A stretch of DNA of 64,000 nt from Hyphodiscus hymeniophilus (taxonomy: Eukaryota; Ascomycota; Leotiomycetes; Helotiales; Hyphodiscaceae), in contig VNKQ01000012.1 of the NCBI GenBank assembly GCA_016508695.1, forward strand, positions 1,488,001 through 1,552,000. The letters are read 5' to 3'. Positions 34,872 to 47,551 of this stretch are shown one piece after another. The position numbers were made by a program, and so were the translations under genes. Every line of letters starts with the position of its first letter. The stretch's first letter is position 1. The notes beneath the pieces are model-generated. The model saw only the letters and a program-made list of their open reading frames with translations. It made no database searches and was not told where the DNA came from.

Positions 34872-35339
34872 GGTTTGGTCTCCTCCGACGGGTCGGAATC
34901 AAGCACGCTGAATGTTCAGCAGGCTAAGAGGGCGGATTGAACGTGTATTGTAGGATTTCGTAACACAAAGGATATAGTTCTCAGTCTGGGGGATTTTTTA
35001 AAAGACCAGAGCAGAATAAGGAATACTAGAAAAACTCGATGTCCATTACAAAAATGAAGTAAGTCAGGAGTCAGGCTAGTCGCTCGATGGACTGTGTTAG
35101 ATGTCAAAAAGCGGTGAGAGGTGGGCGACTATTCTGCCAAGTTTCCTTCAAAAAAATTCCATGCAGCTCAACTTAACAATGTTCTTCACCAGATCTCGTT
35201 TCTTGACCAATGCAAGGTGCCTGCAAGTCATAATTACCTAATGCTGTCGAAAATATTTTCCTCGGCCAGAACTCTTTTTAATCATACAGCGCAGACGAAT
35301 ACTACCGAGGATTCGTCGGACAGAGAGACAGTGGATGAG
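34872..35339. other. Divergent promoter region
   Basis: About 470 bp between the Sel1-type gene and the Utp16-like gene. The frame upstream of 35340 stays open with an ATG at 35241, so an N-terminal extension of 33 residues in the next gene cannot be excluded. Confidence 0.4.
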
Positions 35340-36653
35340 ATGGTCACAACTAGAGGACAAAGCGCGTCGCAGGAGGGAACAAGCGTCGAGGATCCGATAG
35401 TACTTGACATTCCCCGCAGTTCTAGGAAGCGATCCCGAAAGACGAGGCTGGAGGAAGATGTCGAGGTGGGAGATCCGGTTCTTGCGACACCGGCGAAGAA
35501 GAAGGCGCAGCTACCGAGGGAAATGGATGAGGGTGGATCACATGTTAAGACGAAGGTTGTAGTGGAGATACCGGTCAGTAGGATGGCATCGGAGCTACGA
35601 GAAATGAAAGAAAATAAGGAGCATCGGGGAGGAGAGGGTGGAGACGTGGTAGCAGAGGAGAATTCAGACGTTGAAGGAGAGGGTTCTGTGGAATACCCGG
35701 CTGCGAGAGAAGCTGCCGAGGAGAGCGACTTTGTTCACTGGGACGAGTTGAAGGTTTCGGACTCGGAGGATGAAGTCGGGAGCGAGGCGAGTGAGCGAGC
35801 TACAACACTAAAAGCTGTTCCTCTCACACGCCAGAAGAAGCCTGCGAGCCAGCCTAGAAAGCTCGATAGTACGACACTACCGCCTCATCCAAAGCACAAA
35901 AGATTTGATAGCGAGGATCCAGAGCCTGAGCCGGAGTTCTTCTCTACTGCCATTGAGATACAAGATACAGACGAGGAAAGCAGTGATGATGATGCTCCAG
36001 AAGTTGTGGGGGCTCACGATGCTCTGGAAAGCGCACAGTCAAAGGCTCGTGAAGCAGCGAAGGCTGTCGAGGAGTAAGTCCCATCAATACCGTGAGAAGG
36101 AGAGCCTAAGCTAATAAAAACCAGGCAAGAAGCTACTATTCGACAGAAGCGACAAGAACGAGATGCAATGTTGAAGGAACAAGCCGAAATTGCAGCAAAG
36201 AAGCGTCAACGTGCTGAGAAGAAAGCGGCGAAGAAAGAATTGAAACAAATTAAGCCGGATCAAGACAACGGCTTGATGCTCGATGGTCAGGATCGCGGAG
36301 ACCCTGTCCCGGTGAGAAAGACGGCCACTATCAAAACCTCCAACCTACCTAATCTACTTCCTGATGAGTATCTTCAAGATGAGGAAGATATAGAATCGCT
36401 TGTCGACTCAGATGTCGAAATTGCGAGGAAGAAGCCAAAGAAGATGAAGTTTTCAGATCTCGTTGAGAAGAAACCGAAAGATCGCAAGATAGGGTCAACT
36501 ACGTATAGAGTTTCGGAATCCCACAGCACGCTCCTAGCACCGAAGTCATCTGCGGTCGCAAAGAACGTGAAGGATTCATGGCTGAATGGTCGGGGGCCAA
36601 TTAGTGTGAGAGGGTCAAGAAAGCTTGCTTCGAATGGCTTCTTTAAGAAGTAG
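35340..36653 (+). CDS. Probable nucleolar U3 snoRNP-associated protein (Utp16/Bud21-like)
   Basis: Join 35340..36073, 36125..36653; the 51-nt intron keeps phase, giving 420 aa. The start MVTTRGQSAS was preferred over an upstream in-frame ATG at 35241. The protein is strongly charged: acidic blocks (EESSDDDAPEV), a Lys/Arg/Glu coiled coil (KKRQRAEKKAAKKELKQIK), and a conserved C-terminal block NLPNLLPDEYLQDEED, KKPKDRKIGSTTYRV, then LLAPKSSAVAKNVKDSWLNG. I associate this C-terminal block with the U3 snoRNA-associated Utp16 family of the small-subunit processome; that is a memory-based match, moderately sure. It would act in nucleolar 18S rRNA maturation. The ending GFFKK is typical of such tails. 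Confidence 0.7.
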
Positions 36654-37343
36654 ACAGCATAACGCTAATGAGAAATGACCGATAGTGAAGACTGGTCAGA
36701 ACCAAAATCAATATTTGGATGCCACAGACCTCGAGCCGCGCAGTGATTGCTAACGTAGGCTCTTCTTACACCACACCGAATCTTGAAATGATGGCTATTC
36801 GTGTAACCACATCTCAAAGTCAAAAGGTGTAGCGCTCAATGATATGCATTGCTACGAAATCTCTTGACATGCTAACCACCCGAGAAGAAACCAAGTGAGT
36901 GACATCAATAGACTACCGCGAAACGAACACAACCAAGCCTGTACTCTGCCGAAACAATAGCTACTTCAGTTAATCGTTATCATGGCTTTCAGAGCAAGCG
37001 CAAAGCACGGTGAGTCTTCCTACTATCCATAAATAATATACGGATAACGGGATCATACAGCTCAACTTGTCAGACTAGCACTTAGGGTCCATTTTTACGT
37101 CCTTCAAATGATATTCCACGGCGTTTACTCATGGCACTATAGACTCTCTGCGCTTTCACGTGACACTCAACATCTTTTTTCGTCCATTACATTTCGTGCC
37201 AAATAGTGAAAAACTTTGAGCAATCGAAATTCCCAAGTTAGCGGCGATTTAAATATGAGAAGCCCAATGGTAGATCTTTAAACGCCTCTGTATCCCAATC
37301 TCTGTGCTTTTCTCGGTGAGTAGGGCATTATCGGGACGATTCA
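36654..37343. other. Intergenic with a possible two-exon micro-gene
   Basis: About 690 bp between convergent genes; the only candidate coding sequence is listed separately at 36982-37206. CACGTG lies near 37157. Confidence 0.4.
36982..37206 (+). CDS. Possible short two-exon ORF (57 aa), unproven
   Basis: Join 36982..37009, 37061..37206. The 51-nt candidate intron has good ends (GTGAGT...ACAG) and keeps phase. The product starts MAFRASAKHAQLVRLALRV, which resembles the beginning of fungal four-helix MARVEL-type membrane proteins, but it stops far short of that family. It could be a decayed remnant or chance. Low confidence. Confidence 0.25.
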
Positions 37344-38371
37344 TCATCCCTCCAGTAGCAATTCAACATTCCTACCCCTAACCCCTTTCTTCTCATCCTC
37401 TGTCAACTTGATCGCAAAATACTCTTCCAAAGCCTTTAGTCTCTCCTCCTCTGTCCTACAAACTTTGACAACCTCAGTCTTACCACCCATATTCCTCTTA
37501 ACCTCCCCGTTGACCAACATAACCTTGCCTACAATCTTCTCCGCATCCTCACCCTTCCCTCTCAGGAATCGCACAATCAGCACCGTCCTCGTCTGGAAAT
37601 TCGTCGTGCCTTGACTTGTACTCGTATAATAATTCATGATTTCGAAATCCTGCGCTAAGAACTCAAGTTCGGGGAAAGCGTAAAATGAGTTCCATTCTCT
37701 GTCCTGACCATTGCGGTACTGATAGATCCAGAGTTTCTTGGATTGGTCGATTTGTTGTGGGATTGTGGAGTAAAGGAGTCGGATTTCCTGGGGCCCCAGA
37801 TTCTGCTCGACATGTCCAGAGATCAGAGGCAAGGGCTTAGTTGCTCCATCCCCGCCAAATCCAACATCGAGCATGTACTGTGAGCCATCTGGAAGAGTGA
37901 CGATGTTCACAATGTGTACCCTGTCATGTGTCAGATGCTTCCTGCTCGAAAATCCAAAACCCTGAAGTAAGAGAGCCATTTCTCCTTGAATGCTACTTAC
38001 CAACCGATATAATCACCACTGGGTACTCCTCCAACCCTTGGTCGTATCCTAACGCCGGCAGTGTATACCTGGAAGGCCAATCCTCGAAGCACGTGATTGA
38101 ACAAGATGCTGTTTTCCATGCAGTAACCTCCTCGTCCCCGTGTATCCGTTACGATCTTTTGGTACAGCTTTTGAGGATCCAAAGACACTGCATGATCTTT
38201 TGAGTAATGCAGGATCAAATTTTCGTACGGAACGGCAGCTATCTGGTGAACGTGCAAAGCGTTTAGATACTCAATATTCTTGGTGGGCTTCTGGGAGCTT
38301 TGGAAGCGAGTCGGGAGTGAGACGTGTTTGTCCCAGGCCTCTATTTGGGAAGAAGAGTACGCGGATGCCAT
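37344..38371 (-). CDS. Arylamine N-acetyltransferase
   Basis: Complement(37344..37920, 38001..38371); the 80-nt intron keeps phase, giving 315 aa. The catalytic triad is visible: Cys in RGRGGYCMEN (about 84), His in WVHIVNIV (about 126) and Asp in YMLDVGFGGD (about 142). The N-terminal FxxLxxLHxxHxxxVPYENL-type region is present as NALHVHQIAAVPYENL. The enzyme transfers an acetyl or malonyl group from CoA to arylamines; in fungi it detoxifies plant and xenobiotic amines such as 2-aminophenol derivatives. Cytosolic. The acyl-CoA preference cannot be read from sequence. Confidence 0.93.
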
Positions 38372-38993
38372 TTTGACGCTGGCTGATCAATCTTGGTGGG
38401 ATAAACTTTGGGGCAAATAAGAACAGAAATGTTGGTGGAGTGAGTCACTGCAACATCTCGAGAAATGTTAATTCCCCCTTAATCAAGCGAGATAATATTC
38501 CACGTTTTACTTGAAGGGCGCAGACTTCATCGGCGGAACAAACGTGGTTATGTAATACAGAGCAATTTTTGCGTAAAACAATTTTGCTGGTCTTCAAACG
38601 CCTTTGTATTTCCTCTTCTATGAAATAAATTGTCTGGTAAGGGTTTGTACTGGGTAATAAATGCTAAGTTGAGAATCACACGATTCTTGCTAGGTAGCCG
38701 CCCCTTTCTCTTTCACTTCTTATTAAATTGTGGATTCGGTTCGTTCAGGGGCAACAGGGGGCACAGTCACATGACCTGGTTCCTTAACAGACTTTGAAAT
38801 TTAAGTGCAACGTTACGCCATTCATGCTTACGAACTACGTTCTGAACCTGAGATTAGAATAGAAGGGGCTGGCTGAATGGTCGATGTGGTCATGCTTTCA
38901 AGGCAATCCCATTCAGGTGTATGTGGTTTTAGAACATCAAGGAGACACTGTATTATTTGCTTTCTATAATCCTCGGCATTGCTATTGTGACAC
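38372..38993. other. Intergenic
   Basis: About 620 bp between the acetyltransferase start and the ABCA stop (both minus strand). AT-richer than the neighbours around 38560-38720; no gene seen. Confidence 0.4.
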
Positions 38994-41900
38994 TCATACC
39001 CCATTAATCCCGGATTCTCGAGCAACATTCATAAATACCTCCTCAAGAGTAGGACCTGTTACCGTATAGTCCTGCAGAACGGCCACTCTCCGCTCATGAG
39101 CCACCGCTGAACTACCACCAGTGGGGTTCCCATCGCTGGGCTCTTCATCCTCCTCGTCAATTCTCTGACCCTTCAAACTCTCCATAACCCTCATAATACT
39201 CCCCAAAGCTTTTTTGTCATGTGGCAGATTGAAGCTAATCTGTCCGTGACTATCCTCGTAGTTCGAAGCCATGTTCTCGAAATGTTCTTTCACTAGCGTC
39301 TCGGTCTGTTCGGCAGAAAACTCAGGAACCCTGACAGCTCGGATCCCGTATGCCCCACCATAACTCTCTTGAAGGGAGCTGAGAGTGCCGGTGGCAAGCA
39401 TTCGAGTGCCCATGATGGCAACGTTCGTAGCTAGGGCTTCAGCTTCTTCCATACTGTGTGTCGTGATGAGAATAGCTCGGTTGGCACTGATATCTTGGAG
39501 TGCTTTCCACAAGATTCGTTTGGCGCCTGCATCTTGGCCAGTCGAAGGTTCGTCGAGGAGCAAGATTCTAGGGTTACCTGTTCGGGATGTCAGTGACCTG
39601 ACATATTAACACAAGATAGGTCGAGGAACTTACCCAACAAAGCAATAGCAACAGACAATTTACGCTTGGTACCACCCGACAAAGCCTTCACTGGAAGATG
39701 CTCGTATAAGGTAATGTTAAGCGCGTTTAAAACCTTATCCACATTGCTCTCGACTTTCTTGAGCCCCTTCACAGAAGCGTAGAATGAAAGTGTTTGCCTG
39801 ACGGTCAAGTTATCAACGGCATCATCTTGAGGGCAGACTCCCATCTGTAGCCGGGCTTTGTGTGCGTTACGCAGAACCGAGGTACCATCAAGGAAGATGT
39901 CACCGAAGTCAGGCTTCAGTTCGCCACGAATCATGTTAATGACAGTCGTTTTTCCAGCGCCATTGCCTCCTAATAGTGCGAGAGTTTGATTCGACGCTAT
40001 GTCAAAGGAGATGTTTTCCGCAGCAAAGAGCTTCCCAAAGAATTTGCTGATACGAGACACCTGCAAAATTTGAGAAGGAGCATCGGCGAATGTGGTGTTG
40101 GCAATGGCTCGGGCGTCTTTCTCTCGCTCAGCAGTGGGAGCAGAGGCCGCTCCTGTCTCAACGATGTAGTGTAGACGAGATGGCACTCCGCGGTGGGTGA
40201 TATTGCGACGGAACCATTCCGAACTTCCATATTCGTAAACCGCAAGGAAGCCAATCAAGAAGATAATCTGGATGAGGAGATTCGTGTAGACGCTACCATA
40301 ACGAACATATGCAAACTTGCTCGAAGTATCAGCGTCTCCAAACTTCCCGCAAAGTATTTCGAAGGTGTTGGAGGCTAGGAATAATGCCCTCATTAGGTTT
40401 GCTCCCGGCGAAGAGAGGCCGAGACCATATTGAAGAATTGAGTATGTTTCGTGGAGATTCTGCTCGTTTCCGAAGGACTGGTTCATGATATAGGATACAA
40501 GGTATAGAATGGCAAGCAAGACATGTAAACCTGCTGCGACTGCGAATGCAGCCTTCTTGACGAAGAGGGACAATACGTAAGTGCCTAGGTAGGTCGCAAT
40601 GCCGAACAAGATGAATACACCAAGAATTTCAGATGAACCATACCACACTCTGGTCAGTGTCCCGGCGAATAGTATGCCCCATACGAAGAACGCTTGGATT
40701 ATGATGAATTGGAGGTCGAATAGAAGGTATCCGAACCATAAAGCGAACGCAGATACGCCGTTGCAATAGTGAAGAGCACGGACGTGATTGATCTTCTCAA
40801 ACGCGGGATATATGACCGCAATACTGCAGGCTGTGATGAATGCTAGGGCAACTGATCAAAATTTAAGTCAGCGACGCTTCGTAGGCGGAATTCACGAAAG
40901 TTTCTACTTGCCTAATAGTGTTATAGGGAGATGCAAGAAGCTGACATTGTTTGTGATGTGCCGGAAGGATCTTATAGTCATGGAAGTCAGTAAGGCATTA
41001 CCTTCAGTTGAAGATGCATTACGAATACGATTCGTGATCAAACTAAAAGCTTGGCCATGCAAACCCGCATTAGAAAGGTAGGTATCATGGAAGAGAATAG
41101 CGGTCTCTGGAGTCGGCGCCAAGATCCCGAACCCTTGAAAGTAATCAACACTGCTGTTGGTGATAGCAGCAATCATAGCGTCCGAGTCGCTGATAAATTT
41201 TCGTGAACTTAGTGCTGTGGCGTCGGCGAATGTAGCGTTGAACGTAGGTGTGGAATACGAATACCCTGAAGAATCGGTGGAATATACTTCCTCCTGCAGA
41301 AAGAGAGTTGCAAGAGTGTCGGTGTAGAGGTCGTCTTGAACAGCACCCAAAAATGCAGCTTGGGGACCAATGAACGCAGAGGATGAGCCATCCTCAAGGT
41401 AAAGCGTCGGGGGATAGTATGACTCAAGGGGACCTAAAACAGTATATGGCGGGGTGGACGGGCTTCCCCTTACGTCGGCTACCGAGGAGTTATGCAGAAC
41501 CTCGACATTGGCCTGACAGGTTTGGAGTGGGTCCAATCGGTACAAGAACTTGACTAGAGCGCAGGCGATGACGATTGGAATAGCTAAGTTGATGCCGTAT
41601 GCAATCCAGCTTGACTTCTGAAGCAAAAGAGTGTACCGCTTCCGAAAGAGTGTAACGATTTGTCTGGCCAGACCCTGCCAATGGGGTTAGTTATTTAGTA
41701 AATTAGAGGATATCACCACGTTCCTGTAGGCGAGTGTGAAAGTGCAGGAAGGATCGTCTATTGTGGACGACTTACAATTGAGTGACCAATATCCAGATCG
41801 ATATCTCTCGCATCGCCTGTTTCTAGTGCAAATATCTTTTCATCAATAATACTGGTAGCTTCCTCTTCGCCAACTATGCCATCGCCAGTCTGCTCGAGAA

Positions 41901-44542
41901 CTGCCGTGTTCGAGTCCGAGGTAACTTTCAAGAATACTTGTTCAAGTGTGGGAAATGCAACGTTATAGGTAGTATCCTCCGACAGAGCTTCTAGCTCCAG
42001 AATCTTCCTCGTAGCTTCAGCAGAGTTGGATGTTCTCCAAACAACAGTATCTTCTCCAGCCTCGGCATCATTGCGTATAATGTAGTTGTCTCCAAAGCGA
42101 GCCTTCAATGATGTTCCCGGGCCTTGACAGACCAATTTTCCTTTGTAAACGATAACGATGTGGTCTGCCAAGACGTCGGCTTCGTCGAGGAAGTGAGTGG
42201 TAACGAGGACAGTGCGACGCGCGTGGCCTTTCTGAATTATATTCCAGATATTTCTTCTTGAGAGGGGGTCAAGACCACTAGAGGCTTCGTCGATACAGCA
42301 GACTTTCGATCCACCAACGAAGGAAATGGCGAGTTGCAGCTTCCGCATCTGACCACCGGATAATGTCTTCGCTCGTGCATTTGCCTTTTCGAGAAGATCG
42401 CATTCGACAAGCACATCGTCGTCGTCTACCGTCAAGTCTTCGAATGCGGCAGTCTTCAATCTTCGCCAGATCTTTATATGCTCTTGGACTGTGAGATCGC
42501 TCCAGAAGACCTTCGACGAATCAGCCCACGATAGATCTTACAATCAGGACAACGACTTACATTGTGCTGCGGACAGATTCCGAATATCTCACCAGCCTCA
42601 TTCAGCTCTAGACGCGAGCCAGCATCCATGCCAACCATACCCGCAATGCATTTCAAGCTCGTAGTTTTTCCTCCACCATTGGGGCCGAGTAGAAATGTGA
42701 CCGATCCTTTCTTGACTTCGAGATCGAGGCCATCCACCGCGAGAACTATAGATCCCTTGACCTTGAATGGCCAGTACCACAGACGTTTGCCATAATAAGT
42801 TTTCGAAAGGCCAGTACAGCGTAGAGCAATATCGCTGTTAGATTCGATGCGGTCGTAGTTTCTTGTAACGCCCCAGAGTCTCTGCTCGACGAAGTAAGTT
42901 GCGATGCCATAGACAATGATTTGTAAGACAAAGAACACGACGTATAAGTAGCCATCCATTGCGTCTATTCTATAGAAGATGGAATTAGTATTTGGCTGGG
43001 GAAACGTTCGGAGCTGATCGCTCCAACCCAAGTACTATGCGTCCCAAAACGAGCGCAGCTTGCGCACTTAGAGGGATCAAGGGAACTGGAGGACGTACTG
43101 AGTGAGTCCGTTCGAAAAGACAGTTGCATGGGTGCTCAACGTTGTATTTCTGGGTGAGAGAGAGAACCCTTCCAAGTTATATTCTCTGGTTGCCTTTCAG
43201 TGACACCACGTCAGCATGACTTCCACTCAAGTGCAAGTTCAGGTTTGCTAGGATACGGGAGAAATTACATACCACATCAGAGACTAGAGTTGCCCAGGTT
43301 ATTGGAGGAAATATGGCGGCCAGAGCAATAACTTCTGCCTGAGATGGCACAGCCGCTAATGTATCTGCGAGATGAACGAGTGCAAGAGCAAATACCAGCA
43401 CCGAGGTGTATAGCCCAGCTAGTTGAGCTTTGCTGAAAAACGAGGCCAAGAAATGCGAGGAGACCGTAAACGATGTTCCAGCCAAAAGGGTGAGGAACAA
43501 GAACAGAATATCGGAAGTTCGAGTGAATAAGATCTGGGTCAATATTATAGAGCAGACAAGGAAGCCGGGGAAGTACAGCACAATAAACGAGAGCAATGTC
43601 GACAGAATCCTGGGTGTATTCGTGACCATCTGCGCAGCCATAAGCTCGGCCATTGTAGTCTGTCGTTCGGTGGCCACGAAAACACTCAAATGGAATACGA
43701 CTCCAATGAGGATCAATACGAAAACTGGGCCGACAAATTGTCCGACCAGAGAAAGCCACTGTTGAAATGTTAGTGATTTATACGTCGCCGAGGAGAGGTA
43801 CGGATCATTATCCAAATCTACATACATAAGGACCATTGCTAGGGGGCGCATCTGACGTGTCTTCATTCGCAAACTGTCCAAACGATCCACTCCACGGCTG
43901 CTCGGAGAGTCTAAGGCTTGTCGAGAAATTCCCGATATGAGATTCAACGGCCAGTTGAATTGGGAGAATTCTTCTGGCGAGAAAAGAATTGTCTGTGCGA
44001 TAGTCACCACTGTAGGTTGTACCCGAGTAATCGTTCTCAAAACTATCGTCTAGTGCGATGATGTATTCCACGTTTGTCTCGTTGAATGAGGTAAATATGA
44101 TAGCCGCAAAGCAATCGCTATGTCCTTTTAAGTCCTGATGGCATAGTTTGTAGAGGTCGTCAGGGTCATCAGTCACTACGGTATCCAGCGTGGCCATTCC
44201 TTGCTCTTGGAGTATTCCATTTATGACAGGGTCGAGGCTTGCGTTAGATATACGATTTCGTACAAACACCAATTTGTGCTGTGAGGTGGCGGTTGCGGCA
44301 TCAGAGAGATTTTTGATAGGATAAGCAGTTTTCGAGATTCCATTCAAGGGGGCTTCAAAGGACGAGGACGTGGCATTGATGTGTTTGAGTTCGCAAAATA
44401 TTATCGTCAACACAATCGGGAAGAGCAATGCTCGTATCAAGGTCGAAACTGGTGCCTTATAAAAGATGAGGAAATTCTTGTAAGTGAGCGTGAGGGTTTG
44501 GCGGTATATCCTACGCCATTGCGGCTGCTTGAAGGATCCCAT
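38994..44542 (-). CDS. ABCA-subfamily ABC transporter, full length
   Basis: Eight exons: complement(38994..39577, 39634..40851, 40912..41674, 41776..42510, 42561..about 43020, about 43099..43193, 43273..43758, 43826..44542), about 1685 aa. The junction near 43021-43098 is the only one with competing splice choices. The order is TMD1-NBD1-TMD2-NBD2. NBD1 has Walker A GPNGGGKTT, signature LSGGQ, Walker B CCIDEASSGLDP and the H-loop TTH. NBD2 has GGNGAGKTT, the variant signature LSGGT, and LLLDEPSTGQDA. Each TMD starts with a signal-anchor helix and a large external loop, the ABCA hallmark. The family moves lipids across membranes. The intron at 40852-40911 uses a GC donor (G|GCAAGT), rare but accepted. 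Confidence 0.92.
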
Positions 44543-46909
44543 AGTGTAGATAATAGTTGGAGAATATTGGTTGGTCGTTGTTGAGCCCAGATGGATAATG
44601 AATGCTTAAGCAAATCTCGCGCGTATATCTCATTTCGAAAGTTTGTCGGCAGAGATGGTCGCTCCTGAAATCAGATTTGGAAGATTCTTTCAGAGCTCTA
44701 CCTTCCAGTGGAGAAGAAAGACATGCGTTGAAGTACGTTTGGTGGAATGCAGAAGACCAACAACGGAGGTTATGTGTTGCGAGGTTTCAGTCAACCACCA
44801 GGTACCCCGTATTTACCAGAAGGATTCGATGCGCCTCTTTCGCTAGACAAACGACTCAGAGAAACGGAGGTAGGAGCAGCAATCTAGTACAATTCGACTT
44901 CACCTCGGTCCTCGAGGCCAAGGTCGCAGGTAGCAGCGATTGACATCTGCAAGGGCTCTACGAGGACTTCGCAATAGGATCTGGAGGGCATAGTCTGAAG
45001 GCGCCATCGAGTCAAGAGCCCCTGAGCCACGAGGAGTTTTGGGCCTAAAAGCTCTAAGCCCACCTCTCATTTTGATTGATTGTGGCAGTGTAACACTGTA
45101 ACCAGCCAAACAAGTGCAAAACAGACGGGATGGGATATGTACCTGTACGCTAAGCGTTAAGCGAGCTCGAAGGATTCGGAGACTAGCGAATTACAATACA
45201 ACGTGGAACACGAGATATCCCCACTCACTCGTCGCAACAACTAATAACCATGGAAGTGGGGTTTAGAATGTGAGAGTATTCAACATGTTTGTTTAGCCTA
45301 TTCCGTAGCTTTCTTGATGTGATCATGTTGTGTGATATCTTCATATGGTGTATGAGATGTCGTTCTGTGTCTTTGACGGAAGGATTCGACGCGCGGTCGA
45401 AAAGTCAACAGATATTTATATCCAGTGAGCGCTCCAGCCCATTAAGCCGTTGCCTTGAGAGCTTGGCGTCATATTTAGATTTAACCTTATATCGGTCAGT
45501 GGGTCTTTGAAAAAAATGAAATTGGAATGGTAAAGTGAAGAGTAAACATAAGCACGTGACCCGAGCAACACAGCCTCGTTTGAAAGCCTCGAAGGATTCG
45601 ACGGATTCGGTACCTGGCTTCCATTCATATTGCGCGGAGACATTCTCCTGCACTTTTTGATAACCATGCTGCCTGGAGTGGATAGCTCCTCATGACGGCG
45701 AGTCTCGTAATGCCGACTTGATCTATTGACTCCAGGGATACGACAGTTGCCAGAAGCCAGAAGCCAGTTTCATTGTCGACCTTGAGGAAGGCCACGACGA
45801 CGAGAAGCAGGAAAGATTGTAGACGTTATCTTAGAAAATTGCTGCTGTTTGTATACAAAGATTTACTCTTGCACGAGGACAATACCACCCTCTTTCGCCC
45901 ATCTTATCCCCGTAATGCTTCCAGCATGCTCTGCCCAAGCAGCAACCGCATAAACCAAAAAGCAGATATTGCTAATGGTATTCGTGGCGATTCTTCCCGT
46001 TAGCTTGCTAGACCATATCAAATTGGTTGATATTGTCTTAGCTCGGACGTGTACATCTAAGCCTTCTCCCTTGTTGTCCGTCGAAGGATGATGGATGTTT
46101 CTGATTTGAGATTTGTTTTGGGACGTTCAGGCGGCAGGATGCGTGCTTGGATCGGGGTTGCAGAATGCCTGTGAACTCGAGCGTGACTTTGAGATTAGCA
46201 TGCGCAATTATGTGTTGATTGGCAGAGCAGTATGGGCGGAGTGTATTGAAAATGTAGCATGATAAATTGAATAAAACTAACATAGAACCAGCAGCCACTG
46301 TCCATGTGCGACCGAGATGTCGACCTTCATGATGAAAAATCAAGCCAACATCAAAAGCATGAGCATGCAATGCGTTGCTCCGCTCAAATGGCATGCCTAC
46401 TGCATCATGGTACTTGGCTTGGTCTTTGTGGCCATACGAAACTTCGAATCCCCTGGCAGAGCGAAATCCCTTCATGGTGAAGATCAATCGTTCTCCAGTT
46501 ACAGATGATCTTTGCAGAGGCTGTGTACCTTTATGCACTAAAAATCAAGGCTATAACTCAGAATACGAATGACTGAGGAATTCGAGACTTCTCGTGTATG
46601 TCAGACTAGACTTCGAGCACAGTTTTATCGAGGAGGCAGCTTCGAACAGCGTTCCCCAACACGCAGCTTTGACTGCAGCTACTACGATATATACATCACA
46701 CAAAACTAGGAGATAAGATGTCCAAACCGGTTCATCGAAATCTAATCCACAACCACACGTAGTACGGATCGCTTGATCCATAGTCAACCCAAAACCCCTG
46801 ATGAACTATCAAACAGCCAAGCCAGTAGCATTTGCATCCTCATACAGATGAGCAGTCCTACAGCAGTCAGCTCAATCCAACACCTCATCAACCGCGGCAG
46901 AACGGGCAC
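44543..46909. other. 2.4 kb gene-poor intergenic region
   Basis: No gene I can defend. Two minus-strand frames (46038-46538 with 166 codons, and 46551-46787 with 78) lack recognisable domains. The 10-mer GAAGGATTCG occurs four times on the plus strand near 44819, 45169, 45380 and 45590. A CACGTG box lies near 45554. The region probably holds the ABCA promoter and possibly a noncoding transcript. Confidence 0.4.
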
Positions 46910-47551
46910 TTACTGTTCAGTCCATCCAGGTATCGAGGCCCCCTTCTCAACAACACCGACGCAATCACCCGTCTCGCCCTTCAAAACCCTCACTCTAGGA
47001 CACTCCCATCCTGGATCATCCCTCTTCGCCTCCTCGAAGGCCTTGACCACATAATCATTTCCAGCCATCCACCCATAAATGACACCCTTCCAGACCGTGA
47101 TATCCAGCTCTTCCAACCCGTGCATTCTCTTCAGAACCTCCATGTTGTAGTGTGCGAAATAACCGGGATCCCTGGTCTCGAGAGCCAGGCTTTGCACGGC
47201 GTGCAATTCCTCCGCAAGGGTATGATAGAGGTAGGGCAGTGTGTTGTCGGGAAGCTTCACGGTGTCGATGGAGAGGTTCAGGTAGGTCGCGCATGGCGAG
47301 AGAGGGTGCTTGAAGCGTGGTGTATAGACTGCGAGGGCTTCGTACCGCGTCTCGCGATTGATATGTAAAACGGCAGGTGGCGGGCAGGAGGAGGTGAAGG
47401 ATTTTGCGGCGCGGGGCTTGCCGCGAATAGGAGGCTCTTTATTGCATATTACTGTGACGGTGCGAGGGGTTGCGACGACGATGCCCCATATCTTGAGGCG
47501 GATCTCGGTGGGGAGGGAGGGGAAGAGCGTGAACGATGTAAGTGTTGACAT
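46910..47551 (-). CDS. 2EXR-like domain protein, function unknown
   Basis: Single exon of 213 aa from MSTLTSFTLFPSLP; the longer frame reaching 47608 begins with a non-ATG codon. The motif F-x-x-FPSLPTEIRLKIW near residue 8 and the following PPAVLHINRETRYEAL are the signature of the large fungal 2EXR family, which is expanded in Pezizomycotina and uncharacterised. The usual C-terminal hydrophobic strand/helix pattern follows. No signal peptide. Family assignment is good; no function can be stated. Confidence 0.8.
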   Translation of the reverse strand: MSTLTSFTLFPSLPTEIRLKIWGIVVATPRTVTVICNKEPPIRGKPRAAKSFTSSCPPPAVLHINRETRYEALAVYTPRFKHPLSPCATYLNLSIDTVKLPDNTLPYLYHTLAEELHAVQSLALETRDPGYFAHYNMEVLKRMHGLEELDITVWKGVIYGWMAGNDYVVKAFEEAKRDDPGWECPRVRVLKGETGDCVGVVEKGASIPGWTEQ

